The notes: a model not told the origin generated them from the sequence alone. A stretch of DNA of 64,000 nt from Bremerella alba (GCF_013618625.1 NZ_JABRWO010000003.1:62001-126000), one strand, 5' to 3'. Positions 25,505 to 35,698 are shown, counted from the stretch's first letter. Made by a program: numbers and translations.

Positions 25505-26365
25505 TTGGCTCGAATTCGTAGCGTGTTTTGGAGCCGGGATGTTAAGAGCGGCTTTCAGCTTGTGACCTTGCGGCAGTTGCGAGAGAGAGATCTGCGGCCT
25601 GGCTTGGCCGAGCCGCAGCGGCTCGACTTTCATATGTTGATCCTCTGCGAAAATGGCGTCGGGGCTCACATGGTCGATTTCGAGATGCACGACTGTCGCC
25701 GCGGTACGCTGATCCATATCAGTCCGAACCAGGTGCATGCGTTTGCCAGTGACATTGACACGGAAGCGACCCTGCTCATCTTTCGGCCTGAGGTCTTGCC
25801 GGTTGAATTCTATGGCCCTGACTCAGGAACGCAGCCGCCGGCAGAATACCTTTGGCCACCTGCAACGAAGCTTGATAAGCCTTCGCTTGAATTCGTGACG
25901 GCTACGGTTAGTTTTCTAACCAAGCAGCATTGCTCTCAGGGGATATGGGATCATCCCGAAGCGGCCAGGCACGTTGCGATTGGGCTGGCATCGCTTGCCT
26001 ATCGCACGGCCGTTTCGAGTAGCCCGCTTTACCAAAGCCCTCCTCAGCCGTTGTTTTTCGCTTTTCTTACGATTGTCGAAGAGTTTTATGCGACGCGGCG
26101 CGATGCCCAGTGGTATGCCAGGCGGCTGGATTGTTCGTATCGGAACTTGTGCCGTATCTGCAAGGAAGCAAGCGGCGAGACGCCCAAGACGATGATCGAC
26201 CGCCGAGTTGCCATTGAATCGCGACGTTTGCTGGCATTCACTCAGGATAGTGCCTTGGAGATTGGCAAGTGCCTGGGATTCACCGAGGCGACTAACTTCG
26301 TCAAGTTCTTTCAACGGTTAGCCGGTAGCACGCCGGATGTCTTTCGCCGTCAGTGGCAGAAGTGA
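25505..26365 (+). CDS. AraC family transcriptional regulator
   Basis: About 286 residues. The amino-terminal cupin-like sensor (LDFHMLILCENGVGAHMVDF, then GTLIHISPNQVHAF) is followed by two helix-turn-helix units at the carboxyl end (WYARRLDCSYRNLCRICKEA; ALEIGKCLGFTEATNFVKFF), ending RLAGSTPDVFRRQWQK. TTG 25505 is preferred because GGAGGAAGG lies 7 bases before it; GTG 25490 would place that site inside the coding frame. It precedes two enzyme genes on the same strand and may control them. Confidence 0.9.
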   Translation: MARIRSVFWSRDVKSGFQLVTLRQLRERDLRPGLAEPQRLDFHMLILCENGVGAHMVDFEMHDCRRGTLIHISPNQVHAFASDIDTEATLLIFRPEVLPVEFYGPDSGTQPPAEYLWPPATKLDKPSLEFVTATVSFLTKQHCSQGIWDHPEAARHVAIGLASLAYRTAVSSSPLYQSPPQPLFFAFLTIVEEFYATRRDAQWYARRLDCSYRNLCRICKEASGETPKTMIDRRVAIESRRLLAFTQDSALEIGKCLGFTEATNFVKFFQRLAGSTPDVFRRQWQK

Positions 26366-26555
26366 ATTTTGCTGCGGTCAATCGTCGCTTATCCCACCGT
26401 CTGTCCGCTTTTGACCATTCGAATGCTGGCATCCACCATGGCTCGCCTTAGTTCTCTCCCTAAGATTTGAGTGTCGGGCTGGTCGACCCATCGTTGTGCC
26501 GGTTCGTCTCGCAAAGGGTCAAAAGCATTGCACTTTCTGGAAAAGACATACGCTC

Positions 26556-27929
26556 ATGAGTACGCCGACGAAAACATTCGCCTTACTTTTATCATTTACT
26601 TGGCTTGCTGGTGCTGTCAGCGGGCAGACGCAGGTCGATCCGAAGACCGCGATCCGAATGCTGAATTCTCAGCAGCATCAGTTTGAACAAGCGATCGTGC
26701 AGGTAGCCGACAACATCTATACGGCCGTGGGGTACCATGGGGCCAACACGTCGATGATTGTGGGCACCGATGGTGTTATCATCATCGACACCCTCCGTGG
26801 GCCAGCCAGTGCCGCAAAAGCGGCGGAAGCATTTCGGAAGTACAGCGATAAACCGGTCAAAGCGATTGTTTACACGCACAGCCATGGCGACCATACCGGT
26901 GGGGCGAGTGCGTTTGTCGGTAGCGAGAAACCAGATATTTATGCCACCAAGGGGTTTGGCTCGGCCACGGGATTGAATAAGGCCGTCGGTCCTATCGGGA
27001 TGAAACGAGGGGCACGTCAGTTTGGGCGAAACCTTTCGCCGGCTGAAAGTACCAATCGTGGTGTCGCACCGGCTTCGACCACCGACCACGATGGTGGAAA
27101 AGGGTATTTGTCACCGACCGTTACGGTACCTGGCAGTGGTCTCAAGACCACCATTGCAGGCGTCGACATCGAGTTCCACATTGCTCCGGGCGAAACGGAT
27201 GATGCAATGTTCATCTGGCTACCCAGCGAAAAGGTGCTGTTCTCTGGCGACAACTTTTATCATTCGTTCCCTAATTTGTACGCAATTCGAGGGACGCCTT
27301 ATCGGGATGTACTGACCTGGTCGGAAAGTGTCGCGGAGATGGCAGAGTTTCGGCCGAATGTGCTTGTGCCGGGACACACGATGCCAATCCGAGGTGAGGA
27401 AGCATCCACGACGGCGCTTAAGGACTATAGCGAAGCGATTCGAAGTGTTTACGACCAGACGATCCTTGGAATCAATGCTGGCAAAAGTCCAGGTCAGATC
27501 GCGCATGAAGTCAAGTTGCCGGAGCATCTGAAAGATAAGCCGTACCTGATTCAGTTCTATGGCAGCGTACCGCATGCGGTTCGGGCCATCTATTCGGGGT
27601 TGTTGGGATGGTACGATGGCAATCCCACGACGCTTAATCCGCTGGCCCCCAAACAGCAAGCAGAAAAAATGGCCGAGCTTGCCGGGGGAACGCAGAGGCT
27701 TACCGAGCAGATGCAGGTCGTATTAGAGAAGCAAGACTACCAGTGGGCCTTGGAGCTTTCCGACCATGTTAAGTGGTTGGATGACGCTGACCGAAAGCTT
27801 GCCCGACAGGTGAAGATTGCGGCACTACGTGGTCTCGCAGCGCGGGAATACAATGCCCCGAATCGGAATTACTACTTGAGCTACGCCAATGATTTGGAGT
27901 CAGGACGTTTGAGCGACATCTGGTTCTAA
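26556..27929 (+). CDS. Secreted alkyl-sulfatase-type metallo-beta-lactamase fold hydrolase
   Basis: 457 residues from ATG 26556 with a signal peptide (FALLLSFTWLAGAVSGQT). The zinc site is that of linear alkyl/aryl sulfatases: THSHGDHTGG, then PGETDDAMFIW and FSGDNFYHSFPN. The dimerisation domain (LLGWYDGNPTTLNPL and on) is present, but the protein ends near 457 residues, so the C-terminal SCP2-like domain of the SdsA1 type is missing. Likely periplasmic; releases alcohols from sulfate esters, or a related reaction. Confidence 0.9.
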   Translation: MSTPTKTFALLLSFTWLAGAVSGQTQVDPKTAIRMLNSQQHQFEQAIVQVADNIYTAVGYHGANTSMIVGTDGVIIIDTLRGPASAAKAAEAFRKYSDKPVKAIVYTHSHGDHTGGASAFVGSEKPDIYATKGFGSATGLNKAVGPIGMKRGARQFGRNLSPAESTNRGVAPASTTDHDGGKGYLSPTVTVPGSGLKTTIAGVDIEFHIAPGETDDAMFIWLPSEKVLFSGDNFYHSFPNLYAIRGTPYRDVLTWSESVAEMAEFRPNVLVPGHTMPIRGEEASTTALKDYSEAIRSVYDQTILGINAGKSPGQIAHEVKLPEHLKDKPYLIQFYGSVPHAVRAIYSGLLGWYDGNPTTLNPLAPKQQAEKMAELAGGTQRLTEQMQVVLEKQDYQWALELSDHVKWLDDADRKLARQVKIAALRGLAAREYNAPNRNYYLSYANDLESGRLSDIWF

Positions 27930-27992
27930 GTAGTTAGAGCAGGTGCTCGCGTAATTCCCAGTACGAATACTTAAGGTGGAAGCATTGCTGAT

Positions 27993-28850
27993 ATGAAGTC
28001 TTCTGAACTCATTGCCGTGACGGCGGCCAGTGGTAACCTTGGTTCCGCGATTGTTCGAGCGGTCAGCGAAGTTGTTGGTCAGGACAATGTCGTAGGACTG
28101 GCGCGGACTCCCAGCAAAGCTGTCTCGCTGGGGGTAGAGATCCGCGCCGGCGACTATACACATCGCCGCGAACTGGCAGAGTCGCTCGCCGGCGTCAACA
28201 GCATGCTGCTGGTCTCAGGGATGGATGCACCTGAGAAGCGGATTGATCAACATCGTAACGTGATCGAGGCAGCCAAGGAGGCAGGCGTTCGCAAGATCGT
28301 TTACACGAGCATTCAAGGGGCGGACACCGGTACGGCTTTCTCCCCAATTGTGCAAAGCAATCGGCAAACCGAAGCAGACATCCGTGCTAGTGGCCTAACG
28401 TGGGTGATCGGGCGCAATGGTCTCTACATTGAGCCGGACATCGATTACATCGAAACGTACAAAACGCGTGGTGAGATTGCCAATTGTGCTGGAGAGAGTA
28501 AGGCGGGCTACACAACGCGTCAGGAGCTGGCCTATGCCTACGCTTGCATGTTGACCCAGTCGAAGCACGACGGTCAGACTTACAACCTACACGGTCAGGC
28601 CATAACTCAAAAGCAATTGACGAAGTTGATCAACGATGCGTTTGGCACCGATCTGAAATTTCGGAACATGACCGTTCAGCAATACCAGGAAGAACGCCAG
28701 TCCGAACTGGGAGAATTTCTGGGAACGGTCATTGCCGGAATCTACGAAGGCATTCGCCAAGGAAAGCTGGACAACGAAAGCCACTTCCGCCAGGCAGCCG
28801 GCCGCGAGCATCTAAACTGGCCAGCCTATTTCGCGGGGCTGACGGGTTAG
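27993..28850 (+). CDS. NmrA-like NAD(P)-binding quinone oxidoreductase
   Basis: 285 residues. The Rossmann start VTAASGNLGSAIVRAV gives the GxxGxxG-type loop, followed by a GDYTHRRELAESLAGV segment, then VYTSIQGAD and TEADIRASGLTWVIGRNGLY. This is the NmrA/QorB-like branch of the extended short-chain dehydrogenases that reduce quinones or sense NADP. It lies 63 bases after the sulfatase-like gene, AAGGTGGAAG upstream, possibly one transcript. Confidence 0.9.
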   Translation: MKSSELIAVTAASGNLGSAIVRAVSEVVGQDNVVGLARTPSKAVSLGVEIRAGDYTHRRELAESLAGVNSMLLVSGMDAPEKRIDQHRNVIEAAKEAGVRKIVYTSIQGADTGTAFSPIVQSNRQTEADIRASGLTWVIGRNGLYIEPDIDYIETYKTRGEIANCAGESKAGYTTRQELAYAYACMLTQSKHDGQTYNLHGQAITQKQLTKLINDAFGTDLKFRNMTVQQYQEERQSELGEFLGTVIAGIYEGIRQGKLDNESHFRQAAGREHLNWPAYFAGLTG

Positions 28851-28917
28851 CACAAAATCGGCCACAGCGTTGGTTTCATCATTGCAATATGCAAAACGCT
28901 TAGTCATTGAGGTCATA

Positions 28918-29059
28918 TTACTCGGAAGCGACCAGTAATTCGCTGTCAGTCCGCATGTAAACAACGCAGTCATCTTCATCGATTACTGCGAGATAGAGAG
29001 CCTCTTCCCCATTGGTATTGGTCTCCTCTGTCTTTAGCCATTTACGACAACCTAATAAT
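28918..29059 (-). pseudogene. Small acidic frame, possible gene remnant
   Basis: The minus strand reads WLKTEETNTNGEEALYLAVI then DEDDCVVYMRTDSELLVASE and a stop, with a stop not far upstream and no good start codon. The composition is protein-like but no family is recognised. The remainder of 28851-29263 holds nothing I can support. Confidence 0.25.
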
Positions 29060-29263
29060 CGTTAGCTTTCCGCGATCGGGCCAAAATCGACTGCTTTTGC
29101 GGCTCCTCGCGTCTGCTTTGTCCAATCACATTTGATTGATTCAGATAGATAATCTCCCAAATAACCCACTGGTCAGGAGATTCCGTTCCTGCCTGCCCAT
29201 GTTCTGGTTTCAAAGTCGAATAAGTTGGACCTATAGCAGCTCGCCACTTAAAGCTTGAATGGC

Positions 29264-30154
29264 TTACTCAAATACGGCCAACTGCGGTAGGTGATCGCTG
29301 AGAGCAAAGGATTTTGGGTCTTCGATGTTCGTGCGGAAGGCTCCCTCGAATAATGGTCGCGATTCCTCAATTTGCTTTGCAATCGGACCAGCGGCCATCA
29401 CGTAATCGATTCGCCGCTGCGGTTTGTCTGCCTTGATCGTCATCCCATCGCCTTTGCCGACCTTAGCAAAGGTGTCCGTCCAACCAGCATCGACCCAGAG
29501 CTTGTACTCCTTGGTGTCTGGGGTGTGGTTGAGATCACCGATAAGTAGCATTGATTGCCCGACATTGAAGTCTCGCTTCATAGACTTCAACATCAGCGGA
29601 ATCTCTCGAAGTCGAATATCTGGCTCAACGCTGGGGTGCAGATGAGCCGAGTGGACGATTAGTGGTTCACCATTGGGTAGTTTGATCGTGGCCTGCCCCC
29701 AATGCCGAGTGAACAGGTCATGGGGCCGTTCGCCTTCGACCATTGGGACGTTCTTCGGCTCGACGATCTCGAAACGGCTAAGCAGCGTGCCGGGCCAATT
29801 GCCTCCACTGGGGAAGCGGACGTAGTTCATGCCGAGCCGGTTGGCGATTTCCTTTACCATGTCTTCACTAGGTGACTCAGAGAAGTTAATGATGTCTGGC
29901 TCGTAGAGAGCAAGTTCGTGAGCGAAGCGATCAGGCATTTGTCCCAAGTTGGTTGCCTTGTTTGCTAACGCCCGATCCTTTGGCCAGCCCGTGCAGTTGT
30001 AGACGTTGTAGGAGATCACTCGAAGCGGTGGACTCTTCTGATTAACAGCAAGCACGCTACTCATGCCGGTCGCTGCGACGGCAAGACTCCCGAATGCAGC
30101 TTGTTTCAACACGTCTCGCCGGGTGCACGATTCGTGCGAGGAAGGTGATCTCAT
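29264..30154 (-). CDS. Exported endonuclease/exonuclease/phosphatase-family protein
   Basis: 296 residues. A twin-arginine signal (CTRRDVLKQAAFGSLAVAA) is followed by the EEP fold: VISYNVYN, NFSESPSE (catalytic Glu), SAHLHPS, LIGDLNHTPDT, RRIDYVMA and the terminal SDHLP. The family cleaves phosphodiesters in nucleic acids, phosphoinositides or sphingomyelin. It is the last gene of the minus-strand catabolic cluster. A phospholipase-like role would fit the ceramidase-like neighbour, but this is inference. Confidence 0.92.
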   Translation of the reverse strand: MRSPSSHESCTRRDVLKQAAFGSLAVAATGMSSVLAVNQKSPPLRVISYNVYNCTGWPKDRALANKATNLGQMPDRFAHELALYEPDIINFSESPSEDMVKEIANRLGMNYVRFPSGGNWPGTLLSRFEIVEPKNVPMVEGERPHDLFTRHWGQATIKLPNGEPLIVHSAHLHPSVEPDIRLREIPLMLKSMKRDFNVGQSMLLIGDLNHTPDTKEYKLWVDAGWTDTFAKVGKGDGMTIKADKPQRRIDYVMAAGPIAKQIEESRPLFEGAFRTNIEDPKSFALSDHLPQLAVFE

Positions 30155-30264
30155 GGTTTCCGATCCCAGAGTGCTTTGTTCGATTTACTTCTTGGGGACC
30201 GACTTTTTACCATGTTCAGAACACCTCGTCGCTGCGAAAGTGCATAGAAGGAGGAAATTCAACG

Positions 30265-31749
30265 TTACTGATCGCCGGCACGGCGGTGAGGAGTTACTTC
30301 GTGAAGCTTTTCGGGTAGGGAATCTCGCGTGCCGTTGTGTTCGGTAGACTCGCATAAATTCGTCGTCTCATTTGGATCGTTTTCATGATCATAGAGTTCA
30401 CGACCGACTAATTTACCGCTTTCTCGGTGTCGCCATTCGACAAGACGATACCGTTCGGTCCGGATGGATCGCCCCATATTATCGCCACGTCCGTATTGGC
30501 TTATTGCACAGTCGCTTGTTGCTCGATCTGGAACGTCAAGCAACGTCGAGAAGCTTTTGCCCTGGAGGTGATTCGGCTTTGGGATTCGTGCGAGATCGCA
30601 TAGTGTGGGATAGAGACCGACGAGTTCTACTAAGGATTCCGTAGACTCGCTCGATGCTTTCATGCCAGGTGAATAGATGATCAGCGTGGTTCGGGTTGCG
30701 GATTCGAAGTTGGTCGCCTTGCCCCATAGTCCGAGTTCTCCCAAAGAAAACCCATGGTCTCCCGCGATTACCACAATCGTATTGTCAGCGAGCCCCAGAC
30801 GATTGAGGGTATCGAGGACGCGGCCTATTTGCGCATCGACATAGCTAACGCTGGCTAAGTACCCGTGCCAAAGATTCCGGTTAAGCTCATCGGGTAAGTT
30901 ACCCTCGGCAGGTACGTTCCGATACTGCTTTCTCAGCTCACTGGAGTTCGCAGAAGAAAGTTTGGGGATGCCATCATGGGCAGCCGTTGGGTCTACTGTA
31001 GGAAGTTGCTCTGGGTCGTAGAGATCCCAATAGTGTCTCGGCGCCACAAATGGCAAATGAGGTCGTAGAAATCCGAGACCAAGAAAAAAAGGCCGATCTT
31101 GAAGCCGCTTCAGTGCGGCAATCGCTTCATCTGCAATCTGCCCATCGGAAAGTTCATTGTCGGCGACGTCCAGGCACTCGTATGGCATTCCGCGACGTTT
31201 TGATTCCGATACGCCTTCAAAGGGATTAGGAAGTCCAGCCTCACTAGCTTGCCGTTGCATCTGATCGACCATCGCACGTCCCGCTCGAGTACGATATTCA
31301 AATCGATAATTTTGAGGCATGCTGTGAGGTTCGCTCCAGCAAGCGGGATCTTCTTCATTGTTATGGGCAATCTTGCCAATGCCGACGCAGTAATAGCCAT
31401 GCTGTTTAAAATAATCTGGCAGCAACGGCGTATCCGCCAGCGCCGGGCGAACGTCTTCTTTCGTCCAGATGCCGGCAGAGTCGGGGCGAAGGCCACTTAA
31501 CAGACTGTAACGAGAGGGACGACAGTGAGCTTGCTGGCAATAGGCCCGTTTAAAGACTAGGCCTTGTGTCGCCAACGAATCGATATTCGGGGATTGGACG
31601 TACGGGCTTCCGTAGCACCCGAGTTCCGGACGTAAGTCGTCCACCATAATGAATAGAACATTGGGGCGCGAATCGGCTCCATTTGCCAGCGGCAAGCCAA
31701 GTAAGAATACTACGAAGGCAAGGCATACTGTGGTACTTGTTTTGTTCAT
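30265..31749 (-). CDS. Secreted type I sulfatase, iduronate-2-sulfatase-like
   Basis: 494 residues from ATG 31749, with a signal peptide (VCLAFVVFLLGLPLANGA). The metal site MVDDLRPELGCYG and the formylglycine motif AHCRPSRYSLLSG (Cys76) are intact, as is VVIAGDHGFSLGELGLWGK. The close match in layout is iduronate-2-sulfatase-like enzymes. The ATG overlaps the stop of the ceramidase-like gene (ATGA), so the two are translationally coupled. Activation needs a formylglycine-generating enzyme coded elsewhere. Confidence 0.93.
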   Translation of the reverse strand: MNKTSTTVCLAFVVFLLGLPLANGADSRPNVLFIMVDDLRPELGCYGSPYVQSPNIDSLATQGLVFKRAYCQQAHCRPSRYSLLSGLRPDSAGIWTKEDVRPALADTPLLPDYFKQHGYYCVGIGKIAHNNEEDPACWSEPHSMPQNYRFEYRTRAGRAMVDQMQRQASEAGLPNPFEGVSESKRRGMPYECLDVADNELSDGQIADEAIAALKRLQDRPFFLGLGFLRPHLPFVAPRHYWDLYDPEQLPTVDPTAAHDGIPKLSSANSSELRKQYRNVPAEGNLPDELNRNLWHGYLASVSYVDAQIGRVLDTLNRLGLADNTIVVIAGDHGFSLGELGLWGKATNFESATRTTLIIYSPGMKASSESTESLVELVGLYPTLCDLARIPKPNHLQGKSFSTLLDVPDRATSDCAISQYGRGDNMGRSIRTERYRLVEWRHRESGKLVGRELYDHENDPNETTNLCESTEHNGTRDSLPEKLHEVTPHRRAGDQ

Positions 31750-33107
31750 TCGCTTGACCTTTGTTTCTTCCATAATTCGTCCAACATTTTCAGACTGGCA
31801 TCCACAATCGCATCGCCTGCCGCAGGTCCCACGCGACAAGTCCTGGAAATTGCACCGTAGCCGCCTCCTTCAACTGCCCGAGCGGTTGGTAAGTAAGATC
31901 CGCTACCAGCTAATTCGACAACGAACGTTTGGATTGCCGGGCTGCGACCTTTGATGCGAACGCCATAGTCGCAGTACAGTTCAAAAGGATTGGTCACCAT
32001 GGCGACATCTCCCAAACGTATTGCGTTGAGTTCAATGGCTACGTCCCCTGCACTGGGGTCGGGAGTTGGAAAACCGAGAGGCCATCGAAGTATTTGTTTG
32101 GTACAGGCGATTGTCGGAGAGAAGTCCGTCTGGTCGCGTACAACCGGCAAGATATCGCAAACACAATCCGCAATCCGGGTGGCAATTTGTCGGCGCCGGA
32201 GCGCTCGTGTATCCTCGATATCTGGAAAGCTAAGCATTTGCATGCGTTTTTCGCCCTTGGTTTCCACCATCACCGACGTCGCCAGGTCTCCGGCTGCACT
32301 TACTTGTGGCAAGATAAAAAGATCGTCGCCCAGACGGCGCCGCAGTTCATTGCGTGTCTCATGCCAGAAATCTGCGCTGATAAGATTTCCTCGCTGAACT
32401 TGAGCAGGGCATGGCGTGTTGATCAGAAGGCCAGTCAGGTCGCCGGTTTTGTTGACCGTGAAAAGCAATTGAACGGCATGGTCTTCAAAGCCTTCGATGT
32501 GACTGAATTTGTCATCGCTGGTCTTGCCTTGCTGAAAGGATCCCACCATGCGTGAAGAGCCGTCACGATGGGTTACAATCCGGTTGTGTGACAAAGCTGC
32601 ATGGCCAAGCCCAAAGCCAATTCCACCTGGCTCACGTCTCTGCCACGCTTGAACTACCGCCGATGAAATTCGCTTTGCTGCAAGTTCAGCATAAGACTCG
32701 TCCGCTTTTACTGACGGAGCGACATGTGTGTGGGTCGCCATGAGAATAATGTTGGCGTGAGGAATCTCGGGGCAGGCATGGTGAACTAAGTCGCGAACTC
32801 GATCGCGAAGGTTTGCCTCGTAGCGATTTCCATCGGGGATCCAGAGGAGATCGCAACTCACAAGTACGATTCTTTCCGAGTTTTCGCCACGTCCACTTTC
32901 TATTGCCAGCGCGGTTGCGTAAATGGGATCCAAGACTCCTTCGGAAAGGATCTTTCCACGCATGGCAACCGGCTGATCAGGCGTTAAATCGATGCTAGAC
33001 CAACCAAGTGTCAGCTCATCGGCAGGCAAAGTCCCCACGGACAACGCCAGGAACACCATGGCATGGAAAGCAATGACAAGGTGAGACAATGATGCTGGTT
33101 TGCGCAT
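31746..33107 (-). CDS. Secreted neutral/alkaline ceramidase-like protein
   Basis: 453 residues from ATG 33107, with signal peptide HLVIAFHAMVFLALSVGTL. The frame resembles the amino domain of neutral/alkaline ceramidases: GWSSIDLTPDQPVAMRGKI, VLVSCDLLWI, MATHTHVAPS and a late PFELYCDYG. Planctomycetes code many such shorter relatives near sulfatases; true ceramidase activity is not established for them. Its stop overlaps the sulfatase start by 4 bases. Confidence 0.85.
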   Translation of the reverse strand: MRKPASLSHLVIAFHAMVFLALSVGTLPADELTLGWSSIDLTPDQPVAMRGKILSEGVLDPIYATALAIESGRGENSERIVLVSCDLLWIPDGNRYEANLRDRVRDLVHHACPEIPHANIILMATHTHVAPSVKADESYAELAAKRISSAVVQAWQRREPGGIGFGLGHAALSHNRIVTHRDGSSRMVGSFQQGKTSDDKFSHIEGFEDHAVQLLFTVNKTGDLTGLLINTPCPAQVQRGNLISADFWHETRNELRRRLGDDLFILPQVSAAGDLATSVMVETKGEKRMQMLSFPDIEDTRALRRRQIATRIADCVCDILPVVRDQTDFSPTIACTKQILRWPLGFPTPDPSAGDVAIELNAIRLGDVAMVTNPFELYCDYGVRIKGRSPAIQTFVVELAGSGSYLPTARAVEGGGYGAISRTCRVGPAAGDAIVDASLKMLDELWKKQRSSE

Positions 33108-33197
33108 ATTGCAATCAGATCCCAGGCTAGATGAACAATTCATAAACTAAATTCCAAATGCGGTTTGAAGAGCTTAGAGGCCGAGCCCAAGCGGTCC

Positions 33198-34547
33198 TCA
33201 GGAATGATCTTTGACTTCGACCATCATTCTCTTTTTCAGGCGTCCGTATTTGTTTTCGCCGATTAGCCAGACCTCGACGTTTCCTAGTTCACGTACGACC
33301 TCATCAGGAATCTCAACTTTGCCGAGCGTTCGGTCTTCTTCCGAAATAAGTATGGTGTGTTGTCGTTCTCTTTTTACTCCACATCGGAAGTAGACGATAA
33401 CGGCATTCATATTGGAGGTGTGGAAGTCGAGATCCCATGCTCCGCTAACAGGCACCCCACTCGTGGGAAGGCTAAAATCTAAATCACAGACAGAAAACTC
33501 GCATTCCTGACTCAGCGAGTTGTCACCGAGTACACAATGGGCGGTGTAGTTCCCGCACTGCTCGAATGTGCGCTCAACGATTCCCTTGTCAGTCACGCCG
33601 ACTTTCTCGATCACCGATCCTTCTCGTTCGATGACCAGTGACTTTACGCCTTGATCATCCTTGTCGAGAATGTTGAACCGTACGGACTGATCTTTCTGAT
33701 AGGCAACCCAATCGCCGCGGTCTAGCAGCACGACTCGGTTAATGGTGGGAGTGCTTGTGTCTTCTTGATAATTAGGAAATTGAAACGAGTTTGCACGATT
33801 GCCTGCACGCCAGGCATCTGGGTCGGTGATTCGATACAACTCTCTTCCTCTTGTGTTGAGATGGTCGTTGAACTCCTCAGCGCTATACTTTGTCGCCTTG
33901 GCAAGAGGCGAGGTACTTTCATCCACACGCACGTGGGTAACGACGCCTTGGTCGTTGGCAAATACCTCGGTTACGAGTTGCACGTGAGAGCCACTTTTTC
34001 CTCGTGACGGTCGAAAGATCACGTCGCCAACTTGGGCTGTTTGACCATTGGCCGGCTTTACCAATTCAACGCCCTGTTGATGCGTCGGGCCGTGATACCA
34101 GCTTAGATACCAAATTCCGCATTGATACGCGTAAGAAGTGTACGCGGAGCAAACCGTTCCGTAGTAACTCTCGGCATTCGGTATTTCACCGGCGAGGTTT
34201 TCCGTATAGAGAACACTGTCGGGATTCTCTAGGGCAGCCAGGAATGTCTTTAGGTAAATATCGAATCCGATATAGCGACCGGTCGACTTGACGCTTGAAT
34301 AAGGGAGCCCGGTATACTCTACGCCTTCTTCGAAATAACCTCCTCGTGTGGGCATACCCGGTGCAACGGGCATCCATTTCACTTCAGACAGTTTGCGTGC
34401 GTAAGTTACTGCCTGTTCTTTCCAGGGGGGTAGCTCATCTGATGTCGCCGGGGCTGGGGTAGCTTTCTCAGCGTGCGATAAGCTTTCTGTAGATATTAAA
34501 ATCGTGATCGCGACGATCGTAGTTAATATTATGCGTCGGAAAAACAT
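33198..34547 (-). CDS. Secreted NlpC/P60-type cysteine-peptidase-like protein
   Basis: 449 residues with signal peptide RIILTTIVAITILISTESLSHA. The motif YYGTVCSAYTSYAYQCGIWY places a Cys at the start of a helix. About 40 residues on, VGDVIFRPSRGKSGSHVQLVTEV supplies His, the order seen in NlpC/P60 and CHAP amidases. The C-terminal half is beta-rich (HCVLGDNSLSQECEFSVCDL) and probably binding domains. The substrate, peptidoglycan or another amide, is unknown. It is one of several secreted enzymes in this cluster. Confidence 0.8.
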   Translation of the reverse strand: MFFRRIILTTIVAITILISTESLSHAEKATPAPATSDELPPWKEQAVTYARKLSEVKWMPVAPGMPTRGGYFEEGVEYTGLPYSSVKSTGRYIGFDIYLKTFLAALENPDSVLYTENLAGEIPNAESYYGTVCSAYTSYAYQCGIWYLSWYHGPTHQQGVELVKPANGQTAQVGDVIFRPSRGKSGSHVQLVTEVFANDQGVVTHVRVDESTSPLAKATKYSAEEFNDHLNTRGRELYRITDPDAWRAGNRANSFQFPNYQEDTSTPTINRVVLLDRGDWVAYQKDQSVRFNILDKDDQGVKSLVIEREGSVIEKVGVTDKGIVERTFEQCGNYTAHCVLGDNSLSQECEFSVCDLDFSLPTSGVPVSGAWDLDFHTSNMNAVIVYFRCGVKRERQHTILISEEDRTLGKVEIPDEVVRELGNVEVWLIGENKYGRLKKRMMVEVKDHS

Positions 34548-34663
34548 GGTTCGACTTGCGCTCCAACCGCATGAGAACGGTTTAAGGGATTATTTTCGTT
34601 CAGGTCAGGTACAAACAGGCTAAGCACTAGTTCAAGTAAGCAGCCGCGCGGAAACCGCACAAG

Positions 34664-35608
34664 TTAATCAGGGTTAGGGAATGACGAGGCAAATCGAGCA
34701 GGGTCAGCTCCCGCCACCCAGCCGATCGACCGAAGCATTAACGAGCGAAAGTCGGGTTCGTCAAACGTATCGATACAATGCCCAGGGACGCAGCCGACAA
34801 TCCGTCCATTTCCTTTTTCGCAGCACCAAAGAATTGGTTGATCGGCCTCCGGGGTACTGCCATGCTTGCCTTTTCCTTCCCTGGAAGTCGCCAACACAAC
34901 CGCATCGTCGGAAAGTGGAACAGGCGGCCAATAAGTTTCGTCGTCTGCCAACTCAATCGTGTTTGGCAATCCTTTACAAATTGGGTGCTGTGGCTCGGGT
35001 AATTTCATCTGCACAGGCCCACGTCGGTAAAGCTCAAACCCACCGACTCCTGTCACCTGGGCAACGGCAGCAACCGGGCCAGGCTTGGTCCAGGTTGCCG
35101 AGTGAATAAACACCAAGCCACCTCCGTCGTGCAGGTATCGCTTCAGTTGTGCAATCCGCTTTTCGGACCACTCGATATAGCAGTAAGCCACAATGGCATC
35201 TGCATTGCCGAGCTGCTCATCGCTGGGCCAAGTCCAGGCAATTTCTACGGAAACCTTTTTCGAATCAGTATCCGCTGGTGTGTTCAGCAACGCGGCTAAG
35301 CGGCGTTGCCAAAGAGGATAATCATGAAAGCCATTTCCTGCCGGACCGTGATCCTTTTCATCCACAAGCAACAGAATGTGTATTGTGGCCGAGTCATTCG
35401 TTTTCGGTTTTAAAACAACCGATTCGGTGTCCGTAGTGAGCAAACGCTTACGGTCATCGGCCGATTGCTCGCCCAGCTGTTGATTGCCGAAGGATAACCC
35501 TTCGGTTGTCTGGGCGCTCAATCGACACGTGTCAACGCCTGAAAACACAGCGATAAACACGAATAAACTGGAAATGACACAAAAGGTAAAAGTACAATTT
35601 CTTTTCAT
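34664..35608 (-). CDS. ThuA-like (trehalose-utilisation) protein, secreted
   Basis: About 314 residues from ATG 35608 with a signal peptide (FCVISSLFVFIAVFSGV). The glutamine-amidotransferase-like fold of ThuA is seen in ILLLVDEKDHGPAGNGFHDY, VAYCYIEWSEKRI, HDGGGLVFIHSATW, HPICKGLP and the closing FRSLMLRSIGWVAG. ThuA relatives are linked to sugar oxidation, often beside Gfo/Idh/MocA enzymes as here. The exact reaction is not settled. Confidence 0.88.
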   Translation of the reverse strand: MKRNCTFTFCVISSLFVFIAVFSGVDTCRLSAQTTEGLSFGNQQLGEQSADDRKRLLTTDTESVVLKPKTNDSATIHILLLVDEKDHGPAGNGFHDYPLWQRRLAALLNTPADTDSKKVSVEIAWTWPSDEQLGNADAIVAYCYIEWSEKRIAQLKRYLHDGGGLVFIHSATWTKPGPVAAVAQVTGVGGFELYRRGPVQMKLPEPQHPICKGLPNTIELADDETYWPPVPLSDDAVVLATSREGKGKHGSTPEADQPILWCCEKGNGRIVGCVPGHCIDTFDEPDFRSLMLRSIGWVAGADPARFASSFPNPD

Positions 35609-35698
35609 GGAAAGCACTTCAAATCAAGGTCGGCGAATGGCTTCGTGATCCGCAATCTGCTCCGCAAACAGTTTCAGATTACGGTCGCAGCCATGGAG

